This document shows positions 1 through 9,981 of a stretch of DNA of 64,000 bases, one piece after another. The stretch lies in assembly GCF_034009455.1 (NCBI RefSeq), contig NZ_CP125380.1, forward strand, positions 365,501 through 429,500, written 5' to 3'. Source of the DNA: Pseudomonas sp. P5_109 (lineage in GTDB: Bacteria; Pseudomonadota; Gammaproteobacteria; Pseudomonadales; Pseudomonadaceae). The notes below the pieces were generated by a model. That model did no database searches and had not been told where the DNA came from. It saw only the letters and a list, made by a program, of their open reading frames with translations. Position 1 is the first letter of the stretch; each line of letters starts with the position of its first letter. The position numbers and the translations under genes are program-made.

Positions 1-2
1 CG

Positions 3-1982
3 TTGGTGGGTTTCGGCTTGCAGTTCACGCTGGTGCAGCACCTGGAGTTCGCCGCGGCGTTCAGTGCCTTGGCGCTGGGCATGATTTACATGGGGCTCGC
101 CCGTTGGCTGATGGTCGGACGCACCCTGTTGCTGGGGGAAACCTGCCTGGCCTTGGGGGTGATCTTCGCCAGCCTGGCGATTCCGCTGGGGCTCGATGCA
201 CGCTGGACAACGGCGGCGTGGGCGGTGGAGGGCGCGGGGATCTTCTGGCTCGGTCTGCGTCAGCAAAGACCCTTGGCGCGGGCCTTTGCCTTGCTCCTGC
301 AACTGGGTTCGGCACTGACGTTTCTCAGCGAGTTGCACAACAGCGAAAGCAGCCTGCTCGGCGGTGTCCCGTTAGGTGCGCTGTTGTTGGGCGTCGCGTT
401 GCTGTTCAGTTTCTACCAGTTGCGTAAAGCCTTGCCGGAACAGATCCGGCCTTGGGAACTGCATGGCTTGCCGGTACTGGCTTGCCTCGGGCTGGCGTTT
501 CTCTATTTGCTGGCGCCGCTGTTCTTCTTCAGCCACGGCACGGTGATCAGTTGGGCCCTGGCCGGGGTGCTGACGTTGTTGATTGGCTTGCACCTGCGAT
601 CGCGAACGTTCGTGTTCAGCGCGCTTGCTGTGCAACTGTTGGCTGGCGCGTTGTTCCTGGCGACGGGGCCGCTGTTCAGTGAAAGCCTTAATCCCTTGGC
701 CCATGCCGGGTTCTGGGCGCCGCTGGTGCTGGGGCTGGCGGCGATGGTCGGCGCCTGGCGTTTGCAGATTGGTCATTCGCTCGCAGCACTCGAAGGACTG
801 AGCCTGTTGCGATTGTCCCAGGCGTTGCTGGTGTGGGGCGCAGGCTGGTGGGCGTTGGCCTGGGTCATCGAAGTGGTGCATTTTGCGTCGCTGCCGATGC
901 AGGCGACCTTGTTGTTGGGCATCGCCGCCGTGAGTGCGGCGCTGTGGGCGGTGTTGGCGCTGCGCCTGCAATGGCCGTCACTGGGCGTACTCTGCATGGC
1001 GTTGATTCCCGCTGCAGCGCTGGTGCTGCTCGCCGCCTGGCACTCGCGTTATCACCCGGCGGCCAGCTTCGGCTGGCTGGCTTGGATTGCGGTGTTCGTC
1101 GTGCATTTCATCGCCCTGCGGCGCTTGGCCCCCCTGTTGCCGGCACCTGTGACGAGCGTCGCCCATGTGCTCGGCTGCTGGCTATTGATGGGGGTACTGG
1201 CTCTGGAGCTGCGTTACGCCTTGCTGGTTTTGTCCGAGCAATACAACGCCTGGCGCTGGTTGGGTTGGGCGATCCTGCCAAGTCTGTATCTGGTGCTGAT
1301 GGCGGCACCTCGCACATGGCCTTGGCCCGTCTCGGCCTATCCACGCGAATACCGTGTATACGCCGCTGCGCCGCTGGCGTTGTTGATGCTCGGCTGGTTC
1401 TGGCTGGCGAATGTCGCCAGTGACGGCAACGCCGAGCCACTGCCCTATGTGCCATTGATCAACCCGCTGGAGCTGGGGCTGTTGTTCGCGTTGTTCGGCG
1501 TCTATGTCTGGTCGCGCAGCGCCATGCCACAACTGGCAGTCCGCAAGGATTACGCCGCCTTCGCCACGCAAGGGGTCGCAGGTGCCTCGCTGTTCGTGTT
1601 CTTTACCGCGCTGGTGATGCGCACGGCGCACCATTGGAGCGGGGTGCCGTTCGAGCTGGATCCGTTGCTGGAATCGATGCGGGTGCAAGCGGGCCTTTCC
1701 ATCGTCTGGACCTTGATGGCCCTGGGCCTGATGATCGGCGGCCATTTGCGTCGACGCCGCGAAGTCTGGCTGATCGGCGCCGCCTTGATTGGCGTGGTCG
1801 TGGCCAAGCTGTTCTTTGTCGAATTGAGTAATCGCGGCGGGCTGGCGCGGATTGTGTCGTTTATTGGCGTTGGCGTGCTGCTGCTGGTGGTGGGCTATTT
1901 CGCCCCGCTGCCGCCCAAGCGCGTCGAAGCTGTGCCGGATGCCGGCAAACCGGTCGCGGAATCCGAAGGAGTGTCGTCTTGA
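3..1982 (+). CDS. DUF2339 family multi-spanning membrane protein, 5' partial
   Basis: The frame is open from the first bases of the window, so the gene starts upstream; about 659 C-terminal residues are seen. It is almost entirely hydrophobic, with roughly 20 predicted membrane segments separated by short loops, and ends in a charged cytosolic-looking tail (PPKRVEAVPDAGKP). This matches the DUF2339 family of large inner-membrane proteins, usually 900-1100 residues. The function of the family is unknown. Its stop codon overlaps the TTG start of the DUF3999 gene, so the two are translationally coupled and probably act together. Confidence 0.8.
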   Translation: MVGFGLQFTLVQHLEFAAAFSALALGMIYMGLARWLMVGRTLLLGETCLALGVIFASLAIPLGLDARWTTAAWAVEGAGIFWLGLRQQRPLARAFALLLQLGSALTFLSELHNSESSLLGGVPLGALLLGVALLFSFYQLRKALPEQIRPWELHGLPVLACLGLAFLYLLAPLFFFSHGTVISWALAGVLTLLIGLHLRSRTFVFSALAVQLLAGALFLATGPLFSESLNPLAHAGFWAPLVLGLAAMVGAWRLQIGHSLAALEGLSLLRLSQALLVWGAGWWALAWVIEVVHFASLPMQATLLLGIAAVSAALWAVLALRLQWPSLGVLCMALIPAAALVLLAAWHSRYHPAASFGWLAWIAVFVVHFIALRRLAPLLPAPVTSVAHVLGCWLLMGVLALELRYALLVLSEQYNAWRWLGWAILPSLYLVLMAAPRTWPWPVSAYPREYRVYAAAPLALLMLGWFWLANVASDGNAEPLPYVPLINPLELGLLFALFGVYVWSRSAMPQLAVRKDYAAFATQGVAGASLFVFFTALVMRTAHHWSGVPFELDPLLESMRVQAGLSIVWTLMALGLMIGGHLRRRREVWLIGAALIGVVVAKLFFVELSNRGGLARIVSFIGVGVLLLVVGYFAPLPPKRVEAVPDAGKPVAESEGVSS

Positions 1983-3352
1983 GTCAGAAGCTGAACCTGG
2001 GTTGGTTGGGCGCCGTTGCCATGGGTGTGGTGCTGTCGGCGGTTGCCCTGGAAAAACCGGCGGACTTCACCACCCGGGTGCCCTTGTCGGTAACGGGCGA
2101 AGGCCCTTGGTATCGCCTTGAGTTGCCACTGAGTGTGCAACTGAATGCGCGGCAGGCCGATCTGAGCGATGTGCGTGTGTTCAATGCCGTGGGCGATGTC
2201 CAGGCTTATGCCTTGGCCCGGGAGTCGGCGCAGAACAGTGAAACGCGCACCCTGACCGAGGTGAAATGGTTTCCGTTGTACAACTCGGTGGACGCCACTG
2301 AAACCGTGCCGAGCGTGCGGGTGCAATCGAGCGCCAACGGCACCTTGGTCGAGGTGCAGCCCTCCAGTCAGCTGGAGGCGGGGGAGGAGGAGCTGCGCGG
2401 TTGGCTGCTCGATGCTTCTGCGATCAAGGCGCCGTTGCAGCAGTTGATTCTCGACTGGACCAGCGAGCGCGACGGCTTCCAGCGCTTCACCGTCGAAGCC
2501 AGCGACGATTTGCAGCATTGGCAGTCCTGGGGTGAAGGACAGGTGGCGCGCCTGACTTTTTCCGACGAGCGGGTCGAGCAGCATGAAGTCGACCTGCCAG
2601 GCCAGTCGGCGCGCTACTTGCGGTTGCTGTGGATCACACCACATTCGGCACCGACACTGACTTCGGCGCAACTGCAGAGCGCCAGCAGCCGCAGCCTGCC
2701 GCTACCGTTGGTCTGGTCCCAGGCGTTGGCCGGCGGCAGCGTGAAGGCGGGTGAATACACCTGGCAGTTACCGATGGGGCTGAATGTCGAGCGGGTGCGG
2801 GTCGAGTTGAGCCAGCCCAACAGCCTGGCGCCGGTGAGCCTGGCCGGTCGGCGCGACAGCAGCCTGCCATGGCAGTCGTTGGGCAGCGGTTTGCTCTATC
2901 GCCTGTCCCAGAACGATCAGGACGTGGTGCAAAACGAATTGCCGCTGTCAGGGCAAATCGTCCAGCAATTGAAACTGACCGTGGACGAACGTGGCGGCGG
3001 CCTGGGTGATCAGGTACCGACGCTGAAGTTTGCCGTGCGCGCCACGCAACTGGTGTTCCTGGCGCGCGGGCCGGGGCCCTACACGCTGGTCGTGGGAAAT
3101 GCGACGGCGAAGGCGGCGAACTTGCCGCTGTCGACGCTGATTCCGGATTACAGCCCGGCGAAACTCGCGACTTTGGGGCGAGCCATGGTGGATGTCGGGG
3201 CGGTGGCTATTCAACCGTCGAAAGGCGCCACGTCTGCGCCGATCGACACCAACTGGAAGAAATTCGGCTTGTGGGCGGTGTTGTTGCTCTGCGTGGTGTT
3301 CCTGGCGGCGATGGCGTTCAGTTTGCTGCGCAAGCCCCCTGCCAAACCCTGA
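1979..3352 (+). CDS. DUF3999 domain-containing membrane-anchored protein
   Basis: A 457-residue protein. I chose the TTG at 1979 because an AAGGAG site lies 7 nt upstream and it overlaps the previous stop by 4 nt. An N-terminal hydrophobic signal (about residues 8-25) is followed by a long beta-rich extracytoplasmic region and one C-terminal membrane helix (about residues 428-447) ending in RKPPAKP. This layout is that of DUF3999 proteins, which are regularly encoded next to DUF2339 proteins. The role is unknown; an envelope complex with the upstream protein is inferred from gene coupling only. Confidence 0.8.
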   Translation: MSQKLNLGWLGAVAMGVVLSAVALEKPADFTTRVPLSVTGEGPWYRLELPLSVQLNARQADLSDVRVFNAVGDVQAYALARESAQNSETRTLTEVKWFPLYNSVDATETVPSVRVQSSANGTLVEVQPSSQLEAGEEELRGWLLDASAIKAPLQQLILDWTSERDGFQRFTVEASDDLQHWQSWGEGQVARLTFSDERVEQHEVDLPGQSARYLRLLWITPHSAPTLTSAQLQSASSRSLPLPLVWSQALAGGSVKAGEYTWQLPMGLNVERVRVELSQPNSLAPVSLAGRRDSSLPWQSLGSGLLYRLSQNDQDVVQNELPLSGQIVQQLKLTVDERGGGLGDQVPTLKFAVRATQLVFLARGPGPYTLVVGNATAKAANLPLSTLIPDYSPAKLATLGRAMVDVGAVAIQPSKGATSAPIDTNWKKFGLWAVLLLCVVFLAAMAFSLLRKPPAKP

Positions 3353-3356
3353 AGAA

Positions 3357-3437
3357 GGCTCCCACATTGGACCAACTGTGCACACACCATTTGTGCCACG
3401 AAGCAGATCCAGTGTGGGAGCGGGCTTGCTCGCGAAT
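3357..3437. repeat. REP element, degenerate pair
   Basis: A full REP arm (TGTGGGAGCGGGCTTGCTCG type) lies at 3412-3437 and a short degenerate inverse arm (GGCTCCCACATT) at 3357-3368, just after the DUF3999 stop. It is the GTGGGAGCGGGC family seen at seven other places in the window. Confidence 0.7.
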
Positions 3438-3625
3438 ACGGTCTGCCGATCACCGAAGATATCGAAATTTGCCATCCATCCGAGCTCCACGCGCGGCCCA
3501 TTTCCATCTACGCTCAACCCCGCGCATGAACTCTCTTCGGCCGATCACGTCTGATAGGAGGAAATGCGCCCCGACTCGCGTTAAACTGCGCGGGTTTTTA
3601 GCCCCCCATTCCACCGGAGCCTTCC

Positions 3626-4636
3626 ATGTCCCGCGTTACCTTGAGTCGCTATTTGATTGAGCAGACCCGCAGCAACAACACTCCTGCCGATCTGCGCTTC
3701 CTGATCGAAGTGGTGGCGCGTGCCTGCAAGGAGATCAACCACGCCGTGTCCAAAGGCGCCCTCGGCGGCGTTCTGGGCAGCATGGGCACTGAAAACGTCC
3801 AGGGCGAAGTGCAGAAGAAGCTCGACGTGATCTCCAACGAGATCCTGCTTGAAGCCAACGAATGGGGCGGTCACCTGGCCGGCATGGCGTCCGAAGAAAT
3901 GGACAACGCCTACCAGATCCCGGGCAAATACCCGAAAGGCGCGTACCTGCTGGTATTCGACCCGCTGGACGGTTCGTCGAACATCGACATCAACGCCCCG
4001 GTCGGCACCATCTTCTCGGTACTGCGTTGCCCGAACGAGTACCTGAGCCAGAACGAGCCTTTGAATGAAAAGGCCTTCCTGCAGCCAGGCACCCAGCAAG
4101 TGGCCGCCGGTTACGCGATCTACGGTCCACAGACCATGCTGATCCTGACCCTGGGCGACGGCGTGAAGGGCTTCACCCTGGACCGTGAAATGGGCAGCTT
4201 CGTCCTGACCCACGAAAACATCACCATTCCTGAAGCCACCCAGGAATTCGCCATCAACGCCTCCAACCAGCGTCACTGGGAAGCCCCGGTACAGCGCTAC
4301 GTCAGCGAATTGCTGGCAGGCGATGAAGGTCCGCTGAAAAAGAACTACAACATGCGCTGGGTTGCCGCGATGGTCGCCGACGTGCACCGCATCCTGACCC
4401 GTGGCGGTCTGTTCATGTACCCACGCGACAGCCGCGAGCCGTCCAAACCGGGCAAACTGCGCCTGATGTACGAAGCCAACCCGATGTCGTTCCTGGTGGA
4501 ACAGGCGGGCGGCGCGTCCACCGACGGTCACCAGCGCATCCTCGACATTCAACCGGAAGGCCTGCACCAGCGTGTTGCGGTGTTCCTCGGTTCGAAAGAA
4601 GAAGTTGCCCGCGTCACGGCTTACCACAAGGAATAA
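3626..4636 (+). CDS. fbp: Fructose-1,6-bisphosphatase class 1
   Basis: Hydrolyses fructose 1,6-bisphosphate to fructose 6-phosphate and phosphate, the committed gluconeogenic step, in the cytosol. The 336-residue length is normal for class 1 enzymes. The metal- and phosphate-binding signature DPLDGSSN is at residues 112-119, and the substrate-binding part near residues 265-275 ([19 protein letters not shown] region) is present. ATG at 3626 lies after GGAG. The DUF924 gene starts 3 nt after the stop, so both are probably cotranscribed. In a pseudomonad lacking phosphofructokinase this enzyme also feeds the cyclic Entner-Doudoroff flow (family knowledge). Confidence 0.97.
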   Translation: MSRVTLSRYLIEQTRSNNTPADLRFLIEVVARACKEINHAVSKGALGGVLGSMGTENVQGEVQKKLDVISNEILLEANEWGGHLAGMASEEMDNAYQIPGKYPKGAYLLVFDPLDGSSNIDINAPVGTIFSVLRCPNEYLSQNEPLNEKAFLQPGTQQVAAGYAIYGPQTMLILTLGDGVKGFTLDREMGSFVLTHENITIPEATQEFAINASNQRHWEAPVQRYVSELLAGDEGPLKKNYNMRWVAAMVADVHRILTRGGLFMYPRDSREPSKPGKLRLMYEANPMSFLVEQAGGASTDGHQRILDIQPEGLHQRVAVFLGSKEEVARVTAYHKE

Positions 4637-4639
4637 ACC

Positions 4640-5242
4640 ATGAACGCGCCCTGGCAGCCGTTGCTTGATTGGTGGTTCGGGAGTTCCGAATCAGCGAGCG
4701 AAGTGGCGGCGCAGAAGGGCAAGTTGTGGTTCGGCAAGCGCGACAGCCAGGACCTCGAAGCGCGTGAGCGTTTCGGGGACTGGACCGAGCAGGCACTGGC
4801 CGGCGGATTGACCGAGTGGATGCAACGTCCCGAAGGTTGGCTGGCATTGGTGCTGCTGCTCGATCAAATCCCGCGAATGATCTTTCGCGACACTCCCAAA
4901 GCCTTTGCAGGCGATCTCCGGGCACAGAAGCTGGTAGCCCAAGGCATTGCCGCGGATTTCGACCGGCAGTTGCAGCCGATCCAGCGGGTGTTCATCTACC
5001 TGGTGTTCGAGCACAGCGAGGACCTCGCGGTGCAGAACGAAGGCGTCTCGCGTTACATCGAACTGGTGGCGCAGCAGCTGGAGGTTGATCGTGCGCTGTT
5101 TGCTGATTACCTGGACTACGCCGAGAGGCATCAGAAGGTAATCGCGCAGTTTGGGCGGTTTCCCCATCGCAATGCGGTGTTGGGGCGGGAGTCTACGGTT
5201 GAGGAACTCGAGTTTCTGTCGAAGCCGGGCTCACGGTTCTGA
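4640..5242 (+). CDS. DUF924 family protein
   Basis: A 200-residue soluble protein matching the DUF924 (YPO4014-type) family: an N-terminal WWFG segment, a central run LLDQIPRMIFRDTPKAFA, the motif FIYLVFEHSEDLA and a C-terminal FGRFPHRNAVLGR. The family is all-helical, TPR-like, and of unknown function. The start is only 3 nt downstream of the fbp stop, implying an operon, but nothing in the protein indicates a link to gluconeogenesis. Confidence 0.85.
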   Translation: MNAPWQPLLDWWFGSSESASEVAAQKGKLWFGKRDSQDLEARERFGDWTEQALAGGLTEWMQRPEGWLALVLLLDQIPRMIFRDTPKAFAGDLRAQKLVAQGIAADFDRQLQPIQRVFIYLVFEHSEDLAVQNEGVSRYIELVAQQLEVDRALFADYLDYAERHQKVIAQFGRFPHRNAVLGRESTVEELEFLSKPGSRF

Positions 5243-5265
5243 TTTTTCGTTGTTGCTGATGCCGC

Positions 5266-5344
5266 CATCGCTGGCAAGCCAGCTCCTACAGGGATCTTTG
5301 TCGCACTGGAGATCTACTGTAGGAGCTGGCTTGCCAGCGATGGG
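5266..5344. repeat. REPIN, TGTAGGAGCTGGCTTGCCAGC family
   Basis: Two REP arms in inverted orientation (CATCGCTGGCAAGCCAGCTC and its near-complement) surround a short spacer, between the ends of the DUF924 gene and the converging chemoreceptor gene. The RNA would fold into a long hairpin and could help end both transcripts. Confidence 0.85.
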
Positions 5345-5359
5345 GCCCGCAAGCGCGCC

Positions 5360-7252
5360 TCAGATCCTGAAACTACCCACCAACTGCTTCAACCGCGCCG
5401 CCTGCTGCTCAAGATCAGCACACGCACGCAAGGTCGACTGCAGGTTCTCCACACCTTCCTGATTCAGCGTGTTGATCTCGGTGATGTCGACGTTGATCGA
5501 CTCGACCACAGCCGTTTGCTCTTCGGTGGCGGTGGCGACCGACTGGTTCATGCCGTCGATTTCACCGATGCGCTGGGTCACGCTGCCCAGGCGTTCGCCC
5601 GCCTGGTTGGCGATGCCGACGCTGGTTTCGCTCTGGCGCTGGCTGTCGGTCATGATGCCCACCGCTGCCCGGGCGCCGACTTGCAGCTCTTCGATCATCG
5701 TCTGCACTTGCTGCGCCGAATCCTGGGTGCGGTGAGCGAGGTTGCGCACCTCATCGGCGACCACGGCGAAGCCACGTCCGGCTTCACCGGCGCGGGCGGC
5801 TTCAATGGCGGCGTTGAGCGCCAGCAAGTTGGTCTGCTGGGAGATGCTGGTAATCACTTCCAGGATCTGCCCGATGTTGACCGTGTTGCTGTTGAGTGTC
5901 TCGATGTTGCCGCACGAGTCGCTGATCTTTGCCGACAACTGCTGCATCGCCGCGATGGTTTTATCCACAACCTGTTGGCCATCTTCGGCCAGGCTGCGGG
6001 CATCGCTGGAATGTTGCGAGGCGAGGGCGGCGTTTTGGGCGATTTCCTGGGCGGCGGCACCGAGCTGGTTGATCGCCGCGGCCACGCTGCTGGTTCGCGA
6101 GGCTTGCTGGTCGGAGTTGAACATCGACGAGTTCGACGCGGCGACTACACGCAACGCCACTTCGTTGACCTGGCCGGTGGCCGAGGACACTTCGATGATC
6201 GAGGTGTGAATGCGCTCGACGAAGCGGTTGAACGACAGCCCCAGCGCGCCGAATTCGTCGTGGCCGTGGATGGTCAGGCGTTTGGTCAGGTCACCTTCGC
6301 CTTCGGCGATGTCGTGCATGGCGCGACCCATGGTCAGCAGCGGCTGCATCAGCAGGCTGATCAGCATGCCCAGCAGGGCGATGATGATCACCACGGCAAT
6401 CACCATGGCGATGATCGCCGAGGTACGGAATTCGCTGAGCATCGAGAACGCGGTGTCCTGGTCGAGCACCAGTGCCACGTACCAGTTCGCCGATGGCACG
6501 CCGTTGACATGGGTGAAGGAGATGAACTGGCGCTTGCCGTCGATTTCGACTTCTTTCATGCCCGGGCTGACTTTCGGCGTGTCGCTCGGATAGGCCTCGG
6601 CCAGGCTCTTGAGCACCAGCTTGCTGTCCGGGTGAATCAGGATCTTGCCGTCGGCGCTGACGATGAACGCATGGCCGTGGCCGCCGAAGTTCAGCGAATT
6701 GATGATCGCGCTGACGCTGGACAGGTCGATGTCGGCGCCGGCCACGCCAATCATCTGGCCCTGATGCTGCACCGGGGTGGCCACGGTGATCACCAGTTTG
6801 CCGGACGACGCGGCAATGTACGGTTCGGTGACGATGGTCTGTTGTGCGCCATTGGCCGCCTTGTACCAGCCACGGGTGCGTGGGTCGTAGTCCGCTGCAC
6901 GGTTGCCTGCCGGGACCGAGAACATCACGCCGTCGGCGCCACCGAAGTAACTCAGCTGGAAATTGCCGGTGTAGGCGGGCAGGTCGATGATCCGTTTCAG
7001 GCTGGCGGGCGCATTGCCATCGGCGCTGACCTGTTGGGCCAGCGATTGCAGCAATTGCATGCGGCTTTCCAGCCAGGTCTGAATGTTGCTGGTGGTCAGG
7101 CTGCCGAGCTCCTGCATCGAGGCTTCGGTACTGTTGCGCAAGGTTTCGCGCTGGCGATAGTCGTTGAACAGGATGAAACAAGCGAATGCGACGGCCACCA
7201 CGAGGGCGGCAGCCAGCAAGATCTTGTGGCTGAACTTCATGTTTCTGGTCAT
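5360..7252 (-). CDS. Methyl-accepting chemotaxis protein with dCache domain, PctA/B/C-like
   Basis: 630 residues. TM1 is at about 11-31, a dCache periplasmic domain at about 37-270, TM2 at about 277-300, HAMP at 301-355, then the cytoplasmic signalling coiled coil with the conserved hairpin [18 protein letters not shown] and a short C-terminus without a CheR-tethering pentapeptide. In the membrane-distal pocket I see Y-x-x-R-x-R-x-WY ([13 protein letters not shown]), then a Tyr and GADIDL. This resembles the amino-acid-binding dCache signature of PctA/PctB/PctC-type receptors, so amino acids are the likely ligands (inference). It is alone in its transcription unit. An alternative start is the ATG at 7240. 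Confidence 0.9.
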   Translation of the reverse strand: MTRNMKFSHKILLAAALVVAVAFACFILFNDYRQRETLRNSTEASMQELGSLTTSNIQTWLESRMQLLQSLAQQVSADGNAPASLKRIIDLPAYTGNFQLSYFGGADGVMFSVPAGNRAADYDPRTRGWYKAANGAQQTIVTEPYIAASSGKLVITVATPVQHQGQMIGVAGADIDLSSVSAIINSLNFGGHGHAFIVSADGKILIHPDSKLVLKSLAEAYPSDTPKVSPGMKEVEIDGKRQFISFTHVNGVPSANWYVALVLDQDTAFSMLSEFRTSAIIAMVIAVVIIIALLGMLISLLMQPLLTMGRAMHDIAEGEGDLTKRLTIHGHDEFGALGLSFNRFVERIHTSIIEVSSATGQVNEVALRVVAASNSSMFNSDQQASRTSSVAAAINQLGAAAQEIAQNAALASQHSSDARSLAEDGQQVVDKTIAAMQQLSAKISDSCGNIETLNSNTVNIGQILEVITSISQQTNLLALNAAIEAARAGEAGRGFAVVADEVRNLAHRTQDSAQQVQTMIEELQVGARAAVGIMTDSQRQSETSVGIANQAGERLGSVTQRIGEIDGMNQSVATATEEQTAVVESINVDITEINTLNQEGVENLQSTLRACADLEQQAARLKQLVGSFRI

Positions 7253-7534
7253 GGATGAGCTACGCAGAGGGTCTGGTCAACAAAAGGGGGGGAGCAAATG
7301 CCACCGATGTGGCATTGCGTTGCATGTATGTCGACTGATCGGCGCCAAAGATTAGGCGGATTTACCGAAACTCGACGAAATACCCGGTAAACAAGGAAAG
7401 TGGAGGATTTTCGGTAAAAGGTAGACGAGTGGCCCGATAAATAGCCTGTCGGGCAGGGAACCTGACAGGGGTTTTCACTTCTAAGCTTCAGCTTGGCAGC
7501 CATGCCAACCCCCTACGCCCCCCGGAGTTTCACC

Positions 7535-7789
7535 ATGTCGCTGCGTTCCATCGCCCTGCTTTCGTTCTGCGTGTTGCTGGCTGCCTGCAGCAAGGTCAAT
7601 CAGGAAAACTACTCGAAGCTCTCGGCTGGCATGGCCAAGGCCGACGTGGAGACCCTGTTGGGCAAACCCGCCGATTGTTCAGGCGCGCTGGGCATGTCCA
7701 GCTGCACCTGGGGCGACAAGAACAGCTTTATCAGCGTGCAGTTCGCCGGTGACAAAGTGCTGATGTTTTCCGGCCAAGGCCTGAAGTAA
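7535..7789 (+). CDS. Small lipoprotein, BamE/OmlA-like fold
   Basis: 84 residues. I chose the ATG at 7535 (CCGGAG 6-7 nt upstream) rather than an in-frame codon further up, because it gives a clean lipoprotein signal with lipobox LLAAC and lipidated Cys18. The mature part YSKLSAGMAKADVETLLGKP is typical of small SmpA/OmlA-like domains, where a K-x-G-M-x-x-x-x-V-x-x-x-LG-x-P pattern recurs. Two later cysteines (C49 and C57 or nearby) may form a disulfide. Probably anchored in the outer membrane; partner unknown. A lipocalin gene follows after 30 nt. Confidence 0.8.
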   Translation: MSLRSIALLSFCVLLAACSKVNQENYSKLSAGMAKADVETLLGKPADCSGALGMSSCTWGDKNSFISVQFAGDKVLMFSGQGLK

Positions 7790-7819
7790 ACCGGGGCGAT
7801 TGCCCACGGGAGAAAAATA

Positions 7820-8389
7820 ATGAAGCGGTTGTTGATCATCCTTTTTGCCGGCCTGGTGTTGGCCGGCTGTGCCACATCTGGCCAGGACACCTTGGCACCC
7901 AAGACTGTCAAAAGCGTCAACCTCAAGCGCTACCAGGGCACCTGGTACGAGCTGGCTCGCCTGCCGATGTACTTCCAGCGTGACTGCGCGCAATCCGAAG
8001 CTCATTACACGCTCAAGCCCGACGGCAACGTCGCGGTATTGAACCGCTGCCTGACGGCGCAGTGGCAATGGGAAGAGGTCAAGGGCACGGCTTATCCACA
8101 GGTGCCCGGCAAGAGCGACAAGCTGTGGGTCGAGTTCGATACCTGGTTCTCCAGGCTGATCCCGGGTACGGCGAAGGGCGAATATTGGGTGCTGTACGTC
8201 AGCGATGACTACAAGACCGCCATTGTCGGTGATCCAAGCCGCAAGTACTTGTGGCTGTTGTCGCGCACGCCGACCGTCAATGGTGTGGTGCGTGAAGAGC
8301 TGCTGAGCAAGGCGCGTCAGCAGGGTTATGACACCACGCGGCTGATCTGGCGGGCGTCGGAACAGCAGATGGCCAAGACGTCGAACTAA
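7820..8389 (+). CDS. blc: Outer-membrane lipocalin (Blc-like lipoprotein)
   Basis: 189 residues with lipobox LAGC (Cys17). The lipocalin signature GTWYELARLP follows at about residue 37. The length and the RLIPGTAKGEYWVLYVSDDYKTAIVGDPSRKYLWLLSR stretch (given here as landmarks: GEYWVLYV and KYLWLLSR) match bacterial Blc lipocalins, which bind lysophospholipids or fatty acids at the outer membrane. It lies 30 nt after another small lipoprotein gene, so the two probably share a transcript. A REPIN follows the stop. Confidence 0.9.
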   Translation: MKRLLIILFAGLVLAGCATSGQDTLAPKTVKSVNLKRYQGTWYELARLPMYFQRDCAQSEAHYTLKPDGNVAVLNRCLTAQWQWEEVKGTAYPQVPGKSDKLWVEFDTWFSRLIPGTAKGEYWVLYVSDDYKTAIVGDPSRKYLWLLSRTPTVNGVVREELLSKARQQGYDTTRLIWRASEQQMAKTSN

Positions 8390-8407
8390 CAGTCAGCACC
8401 GATCAAA

Positions 8408-8498
8408 TGTGGGAGCGGGCTTGCTCGCGAAAGTGGTGTGTCAGTCAACAAATCCGTCGACTGACACGCCCTCTTCGCGAGCAAGCCCGCTCCCACAT
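8408..8498. repeat. REPIN, GTGGGAGCGGGCTTGCTCGCGAA family
   Basis: Two inverted arms (TGTGGGAGCGGGCTTGCTCG and complement) enclose a 40-nt spacer that is itself partly symmetric (TCAGTC and GACTGA). It separates the converging lipocalin and hutF genes. Confidence 0.9.
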
Positions 8499-8509
8499 TT
8501 TGTTTGGTG

Positions 8510-9874
8510 TCAGCCCAGGAGTTCGCGCAGGACCTGGGTGAAGGCGCGGCTGCTTTCTTCTTCGCCGGCATGCCGTCCATCGCGCACAACCCACTGCCCG
8601 TTCACCAGCACATCGCGCACTTGGCGATCGCCACCGGCAAACAGCCAGCGGTTGAGAATGCCGTCGCCACTGGCCGTTGCCAGATACGGGTCGTTGCCGT
8701 CGAGCACCAGCCAGTCGGCACGTTTGCCGACTTCCAGTGCGCCAATCGGCTGGCCCAGCGCCTGGGCGCCGCCATCCAGCGCGGCATCGAACAGCGTACG
8801 GCCGACCATCGGCTGATCCGCGCCATACAAACGATTACGCCGCTGGTCGCGTAGACGCTGGCCGTATTCCAGCCAACGCAATTCTTCCACCACGCTTAGC
8901 GACACATGGCTGTCGGAACCGATACCCATGCGCCCGCCCTGGGCCAGGAAGTCCACCGCCGGGAAAATCCCGTCGCCCAGGTTGGCTTCAGTGGTCAGGC
9001 ACAGACCGGCGATGGCACGACTCTTGGCCATCGACGTGACTTCTTCCGGGTTGGCGTGGGTCGCGTGGACCAGGCACCAGCGCTGGTCGACGTCGATGTT
9101 TTCGTACAGCCATTGCAGCGGACGGCGACCGCTCCAAGTCAGGCAGTCGTCGACTTCCTTCTGCTGTTCGGCGATATGGATGTGCACCGGGCACTGCTTG
9201 TCGCTGGCCGCCAACACTTCGCTGATCTGCTGCGGGGTGACCGCGCGCAACGAGTGGAAACACAAGCCGAGCGACTGTGCCTTCTGTTGCGCGAGGATCG
9301 GCTGCAAGCGCGATTGCAGCTTGAGGTAGTTTTCGGTGCTGTTGATAAAACGGCGCTGACCGTCGTTCGGCGCCTGGCCACCGAAACCGGAGTGGCTGTA
9401 CAGCACCGGCAACAGGGTCAGACCGATACCGGCGGAGGTAGCAGCCTGGCTGATACGCAGGGCCAGTTCGGCCGGGTCGGCATAAGGTTGGCCGCCAGTG
9501 TCATGGTGCACGTAGTGAAATTCCGCCACCGAGGTGTAACCGGCCTTGAGCATTTCGATGTACAGCTGACGAGCGATGACGCCGAGTTGCTCCGGGCTGA
9601 TTTTTCCGACAAGGCGATACATCAGGTCGCGCCAGGTCCAGAAACTGTCGTTCGGATTGCCCGCCACTTCCGCCAGCCCGGCCATGGCCCGCTGGAAGGC
9701 GTGTGAGTGCAGGTTCGGCATGCCAGGCAGCAGCGGACCGCTTAACCGCTCGGCGCCATCTGCATGGGAATCGGCCTGGATATGGGTCAATACGCCGTCG
9801 GCGCTGACCTCAAGACGTACATTGTTGGCCCATCCACTAGGCAGCAGCGCGCGTTCGGCAAAGAAGGCGGACAT
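8510..9874 (-). CDS. hutF: Formimidoylglutamate deiminase
   Basis: Deiminates N-formimino-L-glutamate to N-formyl-L-glutamate and ammonia, the fourth step of the five-step pseudomonad histidine route. It is an amidohydrolase: the metal-binding NLHSHAFQR has His56 and His58, HIHIAEQ gives the next metal ligand, and GSDSHVS carries the catalytic Asp. I use the ATG at 9874 (MSAFFAERALL), which fits the family N-terminus better than an upstream in-frame codon at 9889. The resulting 454 residues are normal. It is divergent from hutC, sharing a 107-nt intergenic operator region. Confidence 0.96.
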   Translation of the reverse strand: MSAFFAERALLPSGWANNVRLEVSADGVLTHIQADSHADGAERLSGPLLPGMPNLHSHAFQRAMAGLAEVAGNPNDSFWTWRDLMYRLVGKISPEQLGVIARQLYIEMLKAGYTSVAEFHYVHHDTGGQPYADPAELALRISQAATSAGIGLTLLPVLYSHSGFGGQAPNDGQRRFINSTENYLKLQSRLQPILAQQKAQSLGLCFHSLRAVTPQQISEVLAASDKQCPVHIHIAEQQKEVDDCLTWSGRRPLQWLYENIDVDQRWCLVHATHANPEEVTSMAKSRAIAGLCLTTEANLGDGIFPAVDFLAQGGRMGIGSDSHVSLSVVEELRWLEYGQRLRDQRRNRLYGADQPMVGRTLFDAALDGGAQALGQPIGALEVGKRADWLVLDGNDPYLATASGDGILNRWLFAGGDRQVRDVLVNGQWVVRDGRHAGEEESSRAFTQVLRELLG

Positions 9875-9900
9875 GGTTAAGCACCCCATCGTGTGTTATT

Positions 9901-9916
9901 TGTATATACATATACA
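9901..9916. promoter_or_regulatory. Probable HutC operator between hutF and hutC
   Basis: TGTATATACATATACA contains the perfect palindrome TGTATATACA (9901-9910) followed by a further TATACA half-site. The core TTGTATATACA resembles the cleaner operator before hutU (CTTGTATGTACAAG). Its position between the divergent hutF and hutC starts suits repression of hutF and autoregulation of hutCD by HutC. Binding is inferred from symmetry and context. Confidence 0.6.
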
Positions 9917-9981
9917 GACGTTTGCCTGCCCGGTAAACTCCGGCAAGCTAGCGACATCAATCAAATGACCAAGGATTAACC

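Noticed and set aside
5516..7258. 580-codon open frame on the plus strand opposite the dCache chemoreceptor
   Set aside because: It is the complement of a clear receptor gene. Composition is His/Gly/Val/Asp-rich, typical of antisense frames in GC-rich genes, with no domain or credible start.
7415..7440. FliA-like promoter (TAAA-N14-CCCGATAA) before the small lipoprotein gene
   Set aside because: One mismatch in the -10, irregular spacing, and a non-motility downstream gene; chance match is likely.
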